In this document: piece by piece, positions 36,001 to 43,476 of the stretch
Layout of the letters: every line of letters begins with the position of its first letter
Position numbering within the stretch: the first letter of the stretch is position 1
Assembly: GCA_965246845.1 (NCBI GenBank)
Contig: CBDFFR010000005.1
Span: 1-64,000 of the forward strand
Reading direction: 5' to 3'
From: JBBRMW01 sp965246845
GTDB lineage: Bacteria > Chloroflexota > Anaerolineae > Aggregatilineales > UBA2796
DNA: 64,000 bases
Translations under genes and position numbers: made by a program
The notes under the pieces: model-generated
Seen by the model: the letters and a program-made list of their open reading frames with translations, nothing else
What the model was told of the DNA's origin: nothing
Databases searched by the model: none

Positions 36001-36341
36001 CACAGCATATTGACCGTCTGAATGCCGACGGGCGAGTCGGCGGTGCTGAATGCCCATCCCGCCGCGATGATCACCCACAACCCAACTGCGTATTCCAGCG
36101 GTGGAAGGAGCGCACCCTGTGGCAGCCGCAAGGCCAGCCCTGCCAGTGCGCCGAGGAACAACACGACCCACGCCGCGAGGACCGCGCCCGCGCCGAGGAC
36201 ATAGCGCCCCGCTGTCCATTCGTGCGGACCGCGCCGCCGTTGGCCGAGCGCGATGAATAGCGCCGCCTGACTGAGCAGGAACATTGCGAGGAAGAAAAGG
36301 AGCGCGCCAGTGGGTTCGGTCAGCAGGTTGAAGAGTGTCAC
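33009..36341 (-). CDS. Large membrane sensor with kinase-like core lacking the phospho-His (Gln863)
   Basis: This 1110-residue protein starts with seven predicted membrane helices (1-235), as in 7TM sensor proteins. A GAF-like domain follows (about 260-420), then some 400 residues of coiled coil (about 440-845, many EExRxxLQ heptads) and a HisKA/HATPase core. The H-box reads MLSIAQELRTPMSS: codon CAG puts Gln863 where the conserved His stands. The ATP-binding part is otherwise normal (QLLSNAYLAS, IRDTGAGIAPED, GDTGVGLSIARALVEMHGG). The protein probably binds ATP but cannot autophosphorylate at the usual site, so it may act as a scaffold or pseudokinase. It is translated together with the LysM protein downstream (11-nt overlap). 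Confidence 0.88.
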   Translation of the reverse strand: MTLFNLLTEPTGALLFFLAMFLLSQAALFIALGQRRRGPHEWTAGRYVLGAGAVLAAWVVLFLGALAGLALRLPQGALLPPLEYAVGLWVIIAAGWAFSTADSPVGIQTVNMLCSVLAALTGAVLIMTLLAWGPAPQASGFLGAAVGTAWGVASVVGCVVGLLLLFGRARRVVDLPLKAVFFLMLGVGHSATLLLARGGLLTGDISGAVRLAFLVAMALWTVIIYRFVVSRLALLAEEGAARARVLPSTQLPNGNGSDSREAVAVLKAFGDMTTSDNPADLPAQIVRAAADALKADVVALLDVTDAEFADVAAAWDAVNARPIAALALKFADQPALVAALEARDQRALKAERGLPDLVDLYTRLDIQKIGPAYYQALVKDGKPVAAMVVALPYTQRELREVERNLLTAIAPIAARLLTLGRAAQQEQHAANARAIEAAVNHENYEPTPTLRAEIQTTLEESRGQIADLNNHVRELQIELDYERSRLADLSGDDFEGNSITEKIEALALERAQLASERERLAQALQEAQTRIVSMTARDDVEVYETMVDVLRQDRDDLQNQKTQLETQLEEIRKRGANVPPPAVLRKVLTNLSEEKARLQHDRDHLAGQLSEVGAQLKALGIEGPAGLAQMLGKLTEERAHYKIVAERALQDREVLIEERRKLSDQIAAEAERETKMSAMESALRRLAGDREALMMQRDQFRQALGSQQGDSERWQNERAQFIAEAESLRADMQEAVFERNRLQGELARVLEARAVAEKERDRLAAAQALTTTERDQIEAAASGSREMLQRLGADGVGTLKTMIDELTGERSELEGKLARAQAQVDTLNTNVQTLRQQLERSIPVPDSAGMDASQAEVMLSIAQELRTPMSSIVGYVDLMLGESVGILGVLQRQFMQRVRANVDRLGNLLEDFIKVTALDTGSLHLDPAPVDMVEVIDDAITATRTQFREKGITLKIDVPEDLHTLNGDRDALQQVIVQLLSNAYLASPTDGEVGIAASQVEGYTLPPRPGKTSDKQESFDGLLIAIRDTGAGIAPEDQPRVFSRLYRADNPLIQGLGDTGVGLSIARALVEMHGGRIWLQSAPGAGSTFRLALPFTVRETVVSAEVNYAS

Positions 36342-36493
36342 GGTCTGGAGCCTTTGGTCGGGAAGTGACGCTCAGTTTAACACACGTTCTATGCGCGTTC
36401 CCGGACTCAAACCGTTGTCAAACTCCGCGCTGTTTTGTCGCCAACGCGCCGCGTACCCTGCGTTCCCTACGCGCGGGCTACGCCATGCACCTG

Positions 36494-36560
36494 AGAGGCT
36501 GGATTTATCCAGCCTCTATAAAGACGACGCGCTCCGCTGTAGGAGTCGGATTTATCCGAC
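36494..36560. repeat. Two palindromes with a shared GGATTTATCC core
   Basis: AGAGGCTGGATTTATCCAGC (continuing CTCT) at 36494-36517 and GTCGGATTTATCCGAC at 36545-36560 are perfect inverted repeats with the same ATTTAT centre but different arms. The 36342-36579 gap holds these repeats and the start region of the kinase-like gene; no gene is seen. Confidence 0.65.
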
Positions 36561-36579
36561 CCGCATCTTACGGTCTTGA

Positions 36580-37542
36580 TTATTTTGTCGCAGTCGCCGC
36601 TGGAACAGCCACCATCGTTGCACCACCCGCCGGCGCGGTAATCGTGAACGGCTGCCCGATCTTGCTCAGTTTGACATCAAGGGCGAGCGAAATATCGGAG
36701 GTCGCACCACCGAGATCGAGCGTGCCACTGAACTTGATCGCGACACCGTGAAAGAGCTGGTCGCTATCGCCTACGTAGCGTGTCAGGGACAGCTTCGGGT
36801 TCTTCAACAGGCTGGTCAGTGTTTGCACCGGGATCGCGCCGCCCGCACCACCCATCATCTGCGAGGCTGCCGCGCTCAGGATCGGGGCGAATTCCGGCGC
36901 GTTGAGCAGTGTTGGCACATCGATATTGTAGACGAACGCGGAAGTCTTCACCCCGTCCACATCCGGTCCGGCTTCCTTCGCGAGCGTGGCGATACCCTTG
37001 ACATTCGGGAGCGCCATCAAGCCCTGCGCGAGTGCCGGGTTGCCGAGCAGCGCAAGCGCGGGCGAGTCACTGGCGGGGGTTGCGGGGCTGCTGTTCATCG
37101 CGCGTTGAAGCAATTCGCTCATCGGGCGCGCTTTCCAGCCTGTTCCGTCATTGATATAGAGCGTGCCATCGGTGATGATGATCTGCGTTTTGCCGCTGGC
37201 TCCGTTGGATGTCCCGGTCACATCGAGCGAGGCTTTGATCGTGCCAAGTGCTGCCGTCGGGTCGCTCATCATATTGGCGGGCATCCCGCCCGTGAACGCG
37301 CCCGTGCCACTGGCGGTGGTGTTGGTCGGGGCTGCACCGCCGACGCCGCCGAGCGTATACGTGAAAGTGAAATCCTGCTGGAACGAGGTCAGCTTGCCGT
37401 TGTTGGCTTCCGCCGCAGCGAGCAGTTTGCAATCGGCGTCGGCGAGGGTACATGCCGGACCCTGGGCGCGTGCGCCAACGAGTGGCAGCGCTGCGAAGCA
37501 GGCAAGCGCAAGCATCAAAACAAGACGTTTGGTGGACTTCAT
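36580..37542 (-). CDS. Secreted protein of unknown function (LolA/LppX-like fold possible)
   Basis: I start the 320-residue product at ATG 37542 (MKSTKRLVLMLALACFAALPLVGARA), with an AAGGA ribosome site about 11 nt upstream; an earlier in-frame start at 37608 would put 22 residues before the signal peptide. The mature protein begins with a short Cys pair (CTLADADCKLL). It then alternates beta strands and helices with KLTSFQQDFTFTYTL, TQIIITDGTLYINDGTGWK and LFHGVAIKFSGTLDLGG. This pattern recalls lipid-carrying LolA/LppX proteins, but the resemblance is only by eye. There is no lipobox. It is transcribed alone, with the HEAT-like gene starting divergent or upstream 87 bp away on the same strand. 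Confidence 0.65.
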   Translation of the reverse strand: MKSTKRLVLMLALACFAALPLVGARAQGPACTLADADCKLLAAAEANNGKLTSFQQDFTFTYTLGGVGGAAPTNTTASGTGAFTGGMPANMMSDPTAALGTIKASLDVTGTSNGASGKTQIIITDGTLYINDGTGWKARPMSELLQRAMNSSPATPASDSPALALLGNPALAQGLMALPNVKGIATLAKEAGPDVDGVKTSAFVYNIDVPTLLNAPEFAPILSAAASQMMGGAGGAIPVQTLTSLLKNPKLSLTRYVGDSDQLFHGVAIKFSGTLDLGGATSDISLALDVKLSKIGQPFTITAPAGGATMVAVPAATATK

Positions 37543-37629
37543 GAGAAAAGATTTCCTTCTGTGAACGACCAATACACCTACGCAATTATAGGGGTTTTGG
37601 TTCCACACACGGTAACGGCTCGTGGCTAA

Positions 37630-38808
37630 TCAGGCGGGACAGGGCAACCCGTACATTTCCGGTAGATTGCTATGCAGCAGCCAGACCAGCTCCGTCGCAT
37701 AAACTGCATCAAGGACGGTCCGTTGTAGCGGCGTGAGCGCTTCGGGGTCCGTATCACACTCCGCGCGCGGATAGAGCCGGCCTCTGGCACGTTTGCGCGC
37801 CTGTTGCTCCGGCGTATCGCGAAACAGTCGGAAGTGCAGCTTTGAATTATCCGGTCGCCACACCGGGTAGTCTTCCGGCAGCGCGTCCCACGTCGCACGC
37901 CGCACCGCGCCGTAGAATGCCAGATCGAGCGCGTGAATGGCGAACGAATGCGCGTCTTCGGGGTCCGTCGTCTCCGTCAGGCAGGCCAGCAGCGCGGGGA
38001 TCGCGTGGTCTGGTGCGAGCGCGGCCAGCGCGGTACAGACCTGTTCGACTATCGGCCCGTACAGCAGCGCGCTCGGAAACTTCGCGTATCGATCAGGATG
38101 CAGCGCCGCCTCGCGCAGCGTTTGGGTAACGTCCGCGCTGAAAGGGTTCGGCTCCCAGAGCGGCGCTTTGAGCGCGGCGTGCAACCGCACCAGCGGCGCA
38201 TATCCCGGCGCGGCATAGCCACCCAGCCATGCCGCCGCATTCGCAAAAATTCCCGGATCAGCCTTTGCCAGCCGTTCGACCTGCGCGATAATCGCATCCA
38301 GCATTTTGGCCTGTGTGTGCGGGTCCGCTTCGGCATCGAGCGCGGCGCGCACATCCGGCAGATAATCGGCATCGAACAAACTGAGCAGCAGCGCCGCACC
38401 CTCGCGCAGCGCCGGGTCGCTATCCTGCAAGAACGCGCGGTACAGGTCCGCGCCTGCGCGCACGGCGGTCAGCACTTGCGGACGAATATGTGGCTCGCGT
38501 GTCTTGCGCTGGAAGGGGCGTGGCGGCTCCGCGAACGAGGCGAGCAGGTGCAGCAGTTCGGGTTTATCGGCGGTGTCGTCGCGCGCCAGCACCTCGCGGA
38601 TGAACGGTACAAGCGCGGGCGTAACGCTCGTATCCGGTGTACATTCGCGCCATAAATGCGTCATCGCCTCGTAGCGCCATGCCGGGTCGTGCGAGAGCAA
38701 TTGCAATATCCATTCGGGGAACTGCGCCGCCGTCCCACGCACGGTGCGCAGCGCGTCCCAGTCAATCGTATCCAGCGCGCCGATGAGCGTTTCGAGATAG
38801 GGCGTCAC
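37630..38808 (-). CDS. HEAT-repeat-like protein coupled to the unusual ABC ATPase
   Basis: This 392-residue, all-helical, Ala/Leu-rich protein has repeated helix pairs such as DSDPALREGAALLLSLFDADYLPDVRAALD and CTALAALAPDHAIPALLACLTE, which look like HEAT repeats used for protein contacts. There is no signal peptide or catalytic motif. Its start overlaps the stop of the ABC ATPase gene by 4 nt (ATGA), so the two are translated together. It might be a cytosolic adaptor for that ATPase, although HEAT proteins also occur as generic scaffolds. The homologue family is not certain. Confidence 0.65.
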   Translation of the reverse strand: MTPYLETLIGALDTIDWDALRTVRGTAAQFPEWILQLLSHDPAWRYEAMTHLWRECTPDTSVTPALVPFIREVLARDDTADKPELLHLLASFAEPPRPFQRKTREPHIRPQVLTAVRAGADLYRAFLQDSDPALREGAALLLSLFDADYLPDVRAALDAEADPHTQAKMLDAIIAQVERLAKADPGIFANAAAWLGGYAAPGYAPLVRLHAALKAPLWEPNPFSADVTQTLREAALHPDRYAKFPSALLYGPIVEQVCTALAALAPDHAIPALLACLTETTDPEDAHSFAIHALDLAFYGAVRRATWDALPEDYPVWRPDNSKLHFRLFRDTPEQQARKRARGRLYPRAECDTDPEALTPLQRTVLDAVYATELVWLLHSNLPEMYGLPCPA

Positions 38809-41066
38809 GCGGCGGTTTCCTTTACACCCGCCATCAGCAGGCCAAGCTGTTCGCGCGTCGCGGCAGTGAGCGTTTCGATGATTTGACCATGAAACATAAC
38901 CGCGATCCGGTCCGAAAGCGCGAGAATTTCATCCAGTTCAGCGGAAACGAGCAGCACCGCTGCGCCTTCATCGCGCTGTTTGATGATCTGCTGATGGATG
39001 AATTCGATGCTGCCCACGTCGATCCCGCGTGTCGGCTGGCTCGCGATGAGCAAGCGCGGCTTGCGGCTGAATTCACGCGCCACGACCATTTTTTGCTGGT
39101 TGCCGCCGGACAGATTGCCCGCATTGACGCGAATTGACGGCGTGCGGATGTCGAATTCGCGGACGCGCTGCGTCGCATTGCTTTCGACAGCTTCCCGGTT
39201 AATGCTGATCCCGCCCTCGGCAGCCGTACCGAAGCGAATTCGCCGCGTGACGAAGCCCGCGACCACCGCCGCGACGACTCCGAACAGCACCCCAATCGCG
39301 AGGACTACCAGCGCCGCGAAGATGAAGCGCAGCGGTGATTCACGCGCAGTAATGTCGGGGTTGTCGAGCGCGAACGCACTGGCGAAGGCCGGGTATAGCG
39401 CGAGCGTCCACAGCGCGCTCAGGCCAATGAAGACCGCGAGGAAGATCACGCCGAAGACCGCAATCGCGATGGGCAGGCGGGCGGGCGTTGGCGGCGCGGC
39501 GAAGGGCGCATCCTCGTAGGTATTCAACACTAAATTGTCCGATACGGAATAGGCGCTGACCATGCCATAGCGCTGTCGATCTTCGGGAATATGCGCGGAG
39601 CCGGCTTTCGTCACGGTGCGCGGCGTGACATGCTCGATGACCTGTCCCGCGATCTCGAACTTGCCGCCCGTCGTTTTGCGCAATCCGGTCAGCGCTTCCA
39701 CCAGTTCGGTTTGGCCGTTGCCCTGCACGCCCGCGATGCCCAAGACCTCGCCCGCGCGCACCTCGAACGAGACGCCTTGCAGCGCGTGCGCCTTGCGGTC
39801 GTCATCCGCGCTGAGGCTATCGACCCGCAGGATGATCTCTCCCGGCGTCGCGACATCCTTTGCGACGCGCAGCAGCACCGAGCGCCCGACCATCAGCGCG
39901 GCCAGCGTGCTTTCCGTCGATTCGGCGGGGATTGCGGTCCCAACGACTTTGCCGCCGCGCATCACGACGACCTGATCAGCGACCTGCAAGACTTCGCGCA
40001 GTTTATGCGTGATGAAGATGATCGAGACGCCACGCGCGGCGAGGTCGCGCATGATGCGAAATAGCTCCTGCCCTTCTTGCGGGGTCAGCACGGCGGTCGG
40101 CTCATCGAGGATCAGAATATCCGCTTTGCGATAGAGCGCCTTCACGATCTCGACGCGCTGCTGTGCGCCGACCGGGAGCGTTTCGACCAGCGCGGACGGA
40201 TCGACCTCCAGCCCGAATTGCTGCGAGAGGGTCCGCACCCGCGCCGAGGCCGCACGGCGGTTGAGGGTCGCGCTCACCGTCGCGCCGAAGTCAATCACCG
40301 CTTCAATAATCGCGTCGGCGGGTGCGCGGGCGTGCGGGTCGCTCCCGCGCCAGGTGCGCCGCGCGTGGCGGTAGAGCAGCACCATGAATATCGCGCCTGC
40401 AATACACGCGAGAACCAGCGGCAGGAAAACCATCACAGTGGCGAGCGTTGGCTGCCTTGTATATACATCACCAAGCGCGGCAAGTCCCTTCTGCGCGAGC
40501 GGGAGCCGCTCATACTGAAAAGTCGCGAACTGCGGTCCGACGGCCATATAGGTCGAGGCGATATACATCATCTGCAAGAAAATCTGCCCGATGAGCAGGC
40601 CGCCCGCGACTGCGAACAGTGGCGTCAGGATGCGCCAAAGGCTCCCCCAGCCGTGCCGTACTGCGCTGCTTGCGCGGTGCTGCGCCGGGGCAGCCCCCGG
40701 CAGGTCATCGGGATATTCTTTCTCTTCACCGAGCGTGATATTCTCCGCGACGGACATCACCGGGATGAGCTGGAAATGCTGGTGGACCATGCCGATCCCG
40801 GCGCGGATTGCCTCGCGCGGACTGGCGAATCTGGCGGGTTCGCCATTCAACAGGATTTCGCCTTCGTCGGCGTGATACAACCCGTAGAGGACGTTCATCA
40901 GCGTGGATTTGCCCGCGCCGTTTTCGCCCAGCAGTGCCAGAATTTGGCCGCGATTCAGCGTCAAATCGACGTGATCGTTGGCGAGGATTCCGGGGAAGCG
41001 CTTGGTGATGCCGCGCAGTTCCAATACGGGCGGGCGCGGGTCGGTCGACGTAACCGAATCTGGCAT
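38805..41066 (-). CDS. Double ABC ATPase (YufO/RbsA type) with predicted transmembrane pairs inserted in both ATPase domains
   Basis: This 753-residue protein should have about 500 residues for the sugar/nucleoside (BmpA-type) importer family. Domain 1 has Walker A GENGAGKST (47-55), Q-loop Gln96, signature LPVGAQQRVE (297-306), Walker B ILILDEPTAVL (317-327) and H-loop His354. Domain 2 has the family's usual degenerate Walker A GVQGNGQTEL (446-455), signature LSGGNQQK (652-659) and IASQPTRGIDVGS. Between Q-loop and signature, each domain has an extra segment with two hydrophobic helices: 146-172 and 207-233 in domain 1, and 531-563 and 577-606 in domain 2. The flanking family sequence resumes exactly on both sides (SVAENITLG ... 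FGLEVDP; SVSDNLVLN ... SINREAVESN). No permease or binding protein is adjacent. Confidence 0.85.
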   Translation of the reverse strand: MPDSVTSTDPRPPVLELRGITKRFPGILANDHVDLTLNRGQILALLGENGAGKSTLMNVLYGLYHADEGEILLNGEPARFASPREAIRAGIGMVHQHFQLIPVMSVAENITLGEEKEYPDDLPGAAPAQHRASSAVRHGWGSLWRILTPLFAVAGGLLIGQIFLQMMYIASTYMAVGPQFATFQYERLPLAQKGLAALGDVYTRQPTLATVMVFLPLVLACIAGAIFMVLLYRHARRTWRGSDPHARAPADAIIEAVIDFGATVSATLNRRAASARVRTLSQQFGLEVDPSALVETLPVGAQQRVEIVKALYRKADILILDEPTAVLTPQEGQELFRIMRDLAARGVSIIFITHKLREVLQVADQVVVMRGGKVVGTAIPAESTESTLAALMVGRSVLLRVAKDVATPGEIILRVDSLSADDDRKAHALQGVSFEVRAGEVLGIAGVQGNGQTELVEALTGLRKTTGGKFEIAGQVIEHVTPRTVTKAGSAHIPEDRQRYGMVSAYSVSDNLVLNTYEDAPFAAPPTPARLPIAIAVFGVIFLAVFIGLSALWTLALYPAFASAFALDNPDITARESPLRFIFAALVVLAIGVLFGVVAAVVAGFVTRRIRFGTAAEGGISINREAVESNATQRVREFDIRTPSIRVNAGNLSGGNQQKMVVAREFSRKPRLLIASQPTRGIDVGSIEFIHQQIIKQRDEGAAVLLVSAELDEILALSDRIAVMFHGQIIETLTAATREQLGLLMAGVKETAA

Positions 41067-41135
41067 ATTATGAAATGATCTCTTGAAAGTCGTTGAGTTC
41101 GGACAGGAGTATAACGCGATTCAAACGGCACGGGA

Positions 41136-42173
41136 TTATCTTCGTGATCGATACGTCGCGAGTGCTTTCCCGAACAGGGCGTGGCGCGTTTCCAACAATA
41201 AATCTTGCGGATTCACCTGCCATACATCAGGGTTCACTTCGACTTTCTTACCCATGTTGATCTCGTGTTCTATAAAAATCCTCAGCCCAGCAGTCGAGTC
41301 GCGCGGTTCGGGTCGAAGTAGTTCCTTCTCCAGGTCACTGATCATCGCGTCTTCGGACCGAGTCGGCATCGCCAGTCGCCCGCCAGCGACTTCGATCTGC
41401 TCCTCAAAGCGGTCCTTCCAATTATGGATGGTCCATCCTGACCAGCTTTGCTCGACCAGATCGAGGAAATGCTCATCGCTTGCGTGCCAAAACGCAATCG
41501 TTTTACTCGTAAGGTCGAAATGCACGCCCATCCAGGGAAAATAATCACCCTTAATCCATTCGCGCATGTTTACCATCGCCAGACCTTCTGCATAAGGTAT
41601 AGAGTCAAGCACGCGCGGTCCAATATTAAGCAGGTCTGCGGCATTTTCATCATAGGACGGGAACAAGCGAAATGAAAGGTCCGCGCCGCGTATGCTGACG
41701 ATTGCATAACAGCTATCCTCATTCTCTTTCATCCATACGGGAGAACGCCAGTTTATCGTTGTTGGCATCGGTTGTGCAGGTCGAAATACAATTCTTTCGC
41801 GGGGGTATTCCACATAATTCACCAACTCCTGCAAGGCGTCATCTGCATAGCGCACCTCCCACCCTTCCCACATAATTCGCATGAGATCGAGGTGCAGACG
41901 GCGCATGGGAATATCGAATTTGAGAATATCGCTGCCGGTGTAGAACAGAACAACTTTGCGGAAGGTATCCATCACGACGCCACCTTCCGCCAAATTTCTG
42001 TTCATCCAGATGCCATTCGTAACAGATTTTTGATCCAGTATGAAGGCAAGCGCGTGATCCGGTCCCCAAAATAGGTCTGTATCTAGCGACTGCGCGCACC
42101 AATGACAATAAAACAGCCGGTACTTTGTAGGGTCGGAACTTTCGACAAGGACGAGGTTTGCACGCGCACCCAT
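41136..42173 (-). CDS. Conserved protein of unknown function (MGARANLVLVE family)
   Basis: This 345-residue cytosolic protein starts MGARANLVLVES and continues with FYCHWCAQSLDTDLFWGPDHALAFI, followed by GGVVMDTFRKVVLFYTGSDI and LMRIMWEGWEVRYADDALQELVNYV. The N-terminal third resembles, from memory, a group of uncharacterised actinobacterial proteins with the same YRLxxxHWxAxxLDxxLFWGP signature. The half after residue 130 repeats some of this pattern (SCYAIVSIRGADLSFRLF; GLAMVNMREWIKGDYFPWMGVHFDLTSKTIAFWHASDEHFLDLVEQSWSGWTIHNW), so it may be an internal duplication. No catalytic motif is visible. It is divergent from the gene at 42303. Confidence 0.6.
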   Translation of the reverse strand: MGARANLVLVESSDPTKYRLFYCHWCAQSLDTDLFWGPDHALAFILDQKSVTNGIWMNRNLAEGGVVMDTFRKVVLFYTGSDILKFDIPMRRLHLDLMRIMWEGWEVRYADDALQELVNYVEYPRERIVFRPAQPMPTTINWRSPVWMKENEDSCYAIVSIRGADLSFRLFPSYDENAADLLNIGPRVLDSIPYAEGLAMVNMREWIKGDYFPWMGVHFDLTSKTIAFWHASDEHFLDLVEQSWSGWTIHNWKDRFEEQIEVAGGRLAMPTRSEDAMISDLEKELLRPEPRDSTAGLRIFIEHEINMGKKVEVNPDVWQVNPQDLLLETRHALFGKALATYRSRR

Positions 42174-42242
42174 GTTGCATCTTTTTATGTTGTTCGATAA
42201 TGGTACACCGTCCTTTTGATGCAGCCTACCAAATCGTCGCTC

Positions 42243-42271
42243 TTTTCGGCTCTCCTCTGAAAGGTTACAAT
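42243..42271 (+). promoter_or_regulatory. Candidate promoter before the gene at 42303
   Basis: TTTTCG (42243-42248) and TACAAT (42266-42271) are 17 nt apart, and the start codon follows 31 nt later. Confidence 0.4.
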
Positions 42272-42302
42272 CTTTGTACGCCTAATCGGGTTTTCTTCCG
42301 CA

Positions 42303-43052
42303 ATGACCGACCGCCCCACCCCCTCCACGCCGCCGCGTACCTTCCCCGTCGATGTCGAACACGCCGGGATACGCCTCGCGCTGCCGTTGATTATGATCCT
42401 CGCAGGTGTTGGCGCATGGCTTGGTCTCGCTACGCCGCTCGATGAACTTGTGTACAACCTGAGCGGCGTCGATGGACTTGGCGGTATTGCTTCGGCGGTG
42501 GTCGGGGTCGCGGTGGCGATCCTCGGTGGGCTGCTCGCGGATCGCGCGCTCAAGGCGCTCTGGCCGAGCGGTCGCAAAGTGACGCTCGATGCCAACGCGC
42601 TGACCTTCCACGACAACCGCAGCGGTAAAACGCAAACCGCGCTCCGACTCGACCGCCGCCTGAATACCATGCTCTGGCGCTTCGCCGTCAAGCGCAGCAC
42701 GCCGAAAGCGCAGGCCGGGTGGATTATGCTGGCGCTGTTGCTCTCGCAGGACGACACGGCAATCACACTGTATACCTTCATGCCGCCCAAACGCGCCAAA
42801 GCGCTCGCGAATTACGAAGCATTCAAGGTTCTGCTTTCTCCGAAAAATATTGAGAAGAATAAACTCGGCCTGCGCGAAACCGCCGACCAGCGCCGATTGA
42901 TGAAGCTCGAAGCCGACCGTTGGAACGCGGGCGCGGAACTGCGCCCGGCAGATTTCGAGGCACTGCTCGATAGTGTTTATCCGCTGACGGTCGGTGCATC
43001 GCTCCCGGAAAGCGCGCCCGCATCCGTCGCCAGTCTTGGCGGCTCATCCTGA
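42303..43052 (+). CDS. Membrane protein of unknown function
   Basis: This 249-residue protein has two N-terminal hydrophobic helices (LALPLIMILAGVGAWLGL and IASAVVGVAVAILGGLLA, about 25-42 and 62-80). A cytosolic beta-rich domain follows (KVTLDANALTFHDNRSGKTQTALRL, a PH-like pattern) and then an amphipathic C-terminal part. This layout is reminiscent of bPH2/DUF304-like membrane proteins, but I cannot confirm it. It is followed 25 nt downstream by a Lrp-type ligand-binding domain gene, so they may be co-transcribed. Confidence 0.6.
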   Translation: MTDRPTPSTPPRTFPVDVEHAGIRLALPLIMILAGVGAWLGLATPLDELVYNLSGVDGLGGIASAVVGVAVAILGGLLADRALKALWPSGRKVTLDANALTFHDNRSGKTQTALRLDRRLNTMLWRFAVKRSTPKAQAGWIMLALLLSQDDTAITLYTFMPPKRAKALANYEAFKVLLSPKNIEKNKLGLRETADQRRLMKLEADRWNAGAELRPADFEALLDSVYPLTVGASLPESAPASVASLGGSS

Positions 43053-43077
43053 TAATTTGCAACAAGGGGCTATGGAC

Positions 43078-43359
43078 ATGGTAACAGCATTGGTGATGAT
43101 GAACGTCGAACGCGGCAAGGTCGCGGAGGTCGCGGAACGGCTGCTCAAGCTGGATGGTGTTACGGAAGTTTTCTCCGTCGCGGGGCAATATGATCTGGTC
43201 GCGGTCCTGCGCACGCCGGATAATGAAACCATCGCCGATCTGGTTACGTCGAAGCTGCTCAGTGTGCCGCACATACGCCGCACCGAAACGCTGATGGCTT
43301 TCAAGGTCTTCTCGAAGGACGACCTCGGCGCGATGTTCAGCATCGGCGCGGAGCAATAG
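43078..43359 (+). CDS. Stand-alone Lrp/AsnC ligand-binding (RAM) domain protein
   Basis: The 93-residue product from ATG 43078 fits the RAM fold alone: ALVMMNVERGKVAEVAERLLKLDGVTEVFSVAGQYDLVAVLRTPDNETIADLVTSKLLSVPHIRRTETLMAFKVF. AAGGGG lies 8 nt upstream of this ATG, a better spacing than for ATG 43072. There is no helix-turn-helix, so it cannot bind DNA alone. Such stand-alone domains form rings, bind amino acids, and may modulate full-length Lrp regulators. It lies immediately before the sugar permease genes, separated by about 117 bp. Confidence 0.88.
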   Translation: MVTALVMMNVERGKVAEVAERLLKLDGVTEVFSVAGQYDLVAVLRTPDNETIADLVTSKLLSVPHIRRTETLMAFKVFSKDDLGAMFSIGAEQ

Positions 43360-43476
43360 CCGTCCTCACAACCATTGCGGAGTAGTGCTTAACCCGCGCT
43401 TAAAGCAAATGCGCGATACTCGCGATTGTCGTATCAATTTGCAACAAAATTCGACGGCCTGAACGAGGCGTAATTT

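Noticed and set aside
42994..43077. Longer N-terminus for the Lrp-type domain protein
   Set aside because: The extra residues overlap the preceding gene's 3' end and lack similarity, while a well-spaced ribosome site supports ATG 43078.
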